Part shown: positions 6,320-6,370 of the stretch, piece by piece
Layout of the letters: each line of letters opens with the position of its first letter
Position numbering within the stretch: the stretch's first letter is position 1
NCBI GenBank assembly: GCA_021741795.1
Contig: JAIOXC010000077.1
Span: 1 to 6,370 of the forward strand
Length of the DNA stretch: 6,370 nt
DNA from: Ilumatobacteraceae bacterium
GTDB lineage: Bacteria > Actinomycetota > Acidimicrobiia > Acidimicrobiales > Ilumatobacteraceae
Direction: 5' to 3'
The notes under the pieces: generated by a model
What the model saw: the letters and a program-made list of their open reading frames with translations, nothing else
Database searches by the model: none
What the model was told of the DNA's origin: nothing
Program-made: the position numbers and the translations under genes

Positions 6320-6358
6320 GTGGGTTCCCCCATTGAAGTAGGGGCAAGTCGCCCCCAC
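6320..6358 (-). promoter_or_regulatory. GC-rich 5' leader with overlapping hairpins
   Basis: The leader before the binding-protein gene can form GGGGC-GACTT-GCCCC (arms 6351-6355 and 6341-6345), extended by two pairs after one mismatch. An alternative pairs 6341-6344 with 6328-6331 around a 9-nt loop, and an outer GTGGG/CCCAC pairing joins 6354-6358 with 6320-6324. The first two are mutually exclusive. It may be the end of an upstream terminator or a regulatory leader. No convincing -35/-10 pair was found in the 74 bp available. Confidence 0.3.
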
Positions 6359-6370
6359 GAATGAGACAAG

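Noticed and set aside
6297..6347. Upstream extension of the binding-protein gene
   Set aside because: It would place 17 residues before a perfect lipoprotein signal peptide, and GTG 6296 has an ideal ribosome site.

Overview
Every gene in this window lies on the minus strand. It shows an oligopeptide/dipeptide (Opp/Dpp, family 5) ABC importer operon that runs directly into secG and a tRNA-Leu gene, followed by the start of a major facilitator (MFS) permease cut by the window edge. The protein sequences suggest an actinomycetote with a moderate, roughly balanced GC content, possibly a planktonic Acidimicrobiia member. The clues are the actinobacterial-style SecG loop, the lipoprotein substrate-binding protein, the GTG and TTG starts, and a tRNA without encoded CCA. 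The class assignment is an inference and was not checked against a database.

Layout in transcription order, from high to low coordinates. A short GC-rich leader (6297-6370) precedes a family 5 substrate-binding lipoprotein (6296-4572). A 113-bp gap with a perfect 12-bp hairpin and a T tract follows. Then come permease 1 (oppB-like, 4458-3484), permease 2 (oppC-like, 3491-2577), ATPase 1 (oppD-like, 2580-1594) and ATPase 2 (oppF-like, 1597-626). The four transporter genes overlap by 8, 4 and 4 nt, so they are probably translationally coupled. secG (606-370) starts 19 bp after oppF, and tRNA-Leu(GAG) (333-251) follows 36 bp after secG. A partial MFS transporter begins beyond the tRNA and runs off the left edge.

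How the parts work together: the lipoprotein captures a ligand, probably a peptide, outside the membrane. The OppB/OppC pair forms the channel and the OppD/OppF pair drives uptake with ATP. The hairpin after the binding-protein gene fits the usual need for more binding protein than membrane components. SecG belongs to the Sec translocon and is functionally separate, but it appears to share the transcript.

The most unusual feature is the binding protein. Its last ~60 residues resemble the segment that normally opens the mature domain of family 5 binding proteins, and that segment is absent from its N-terminus. This looks like a natural circular permutation, joined through a DxDxDG linker. Apart from it, the window is a complete and apparently intact importer operon; no mobile element, CRISPR array or pseudogene was seen.
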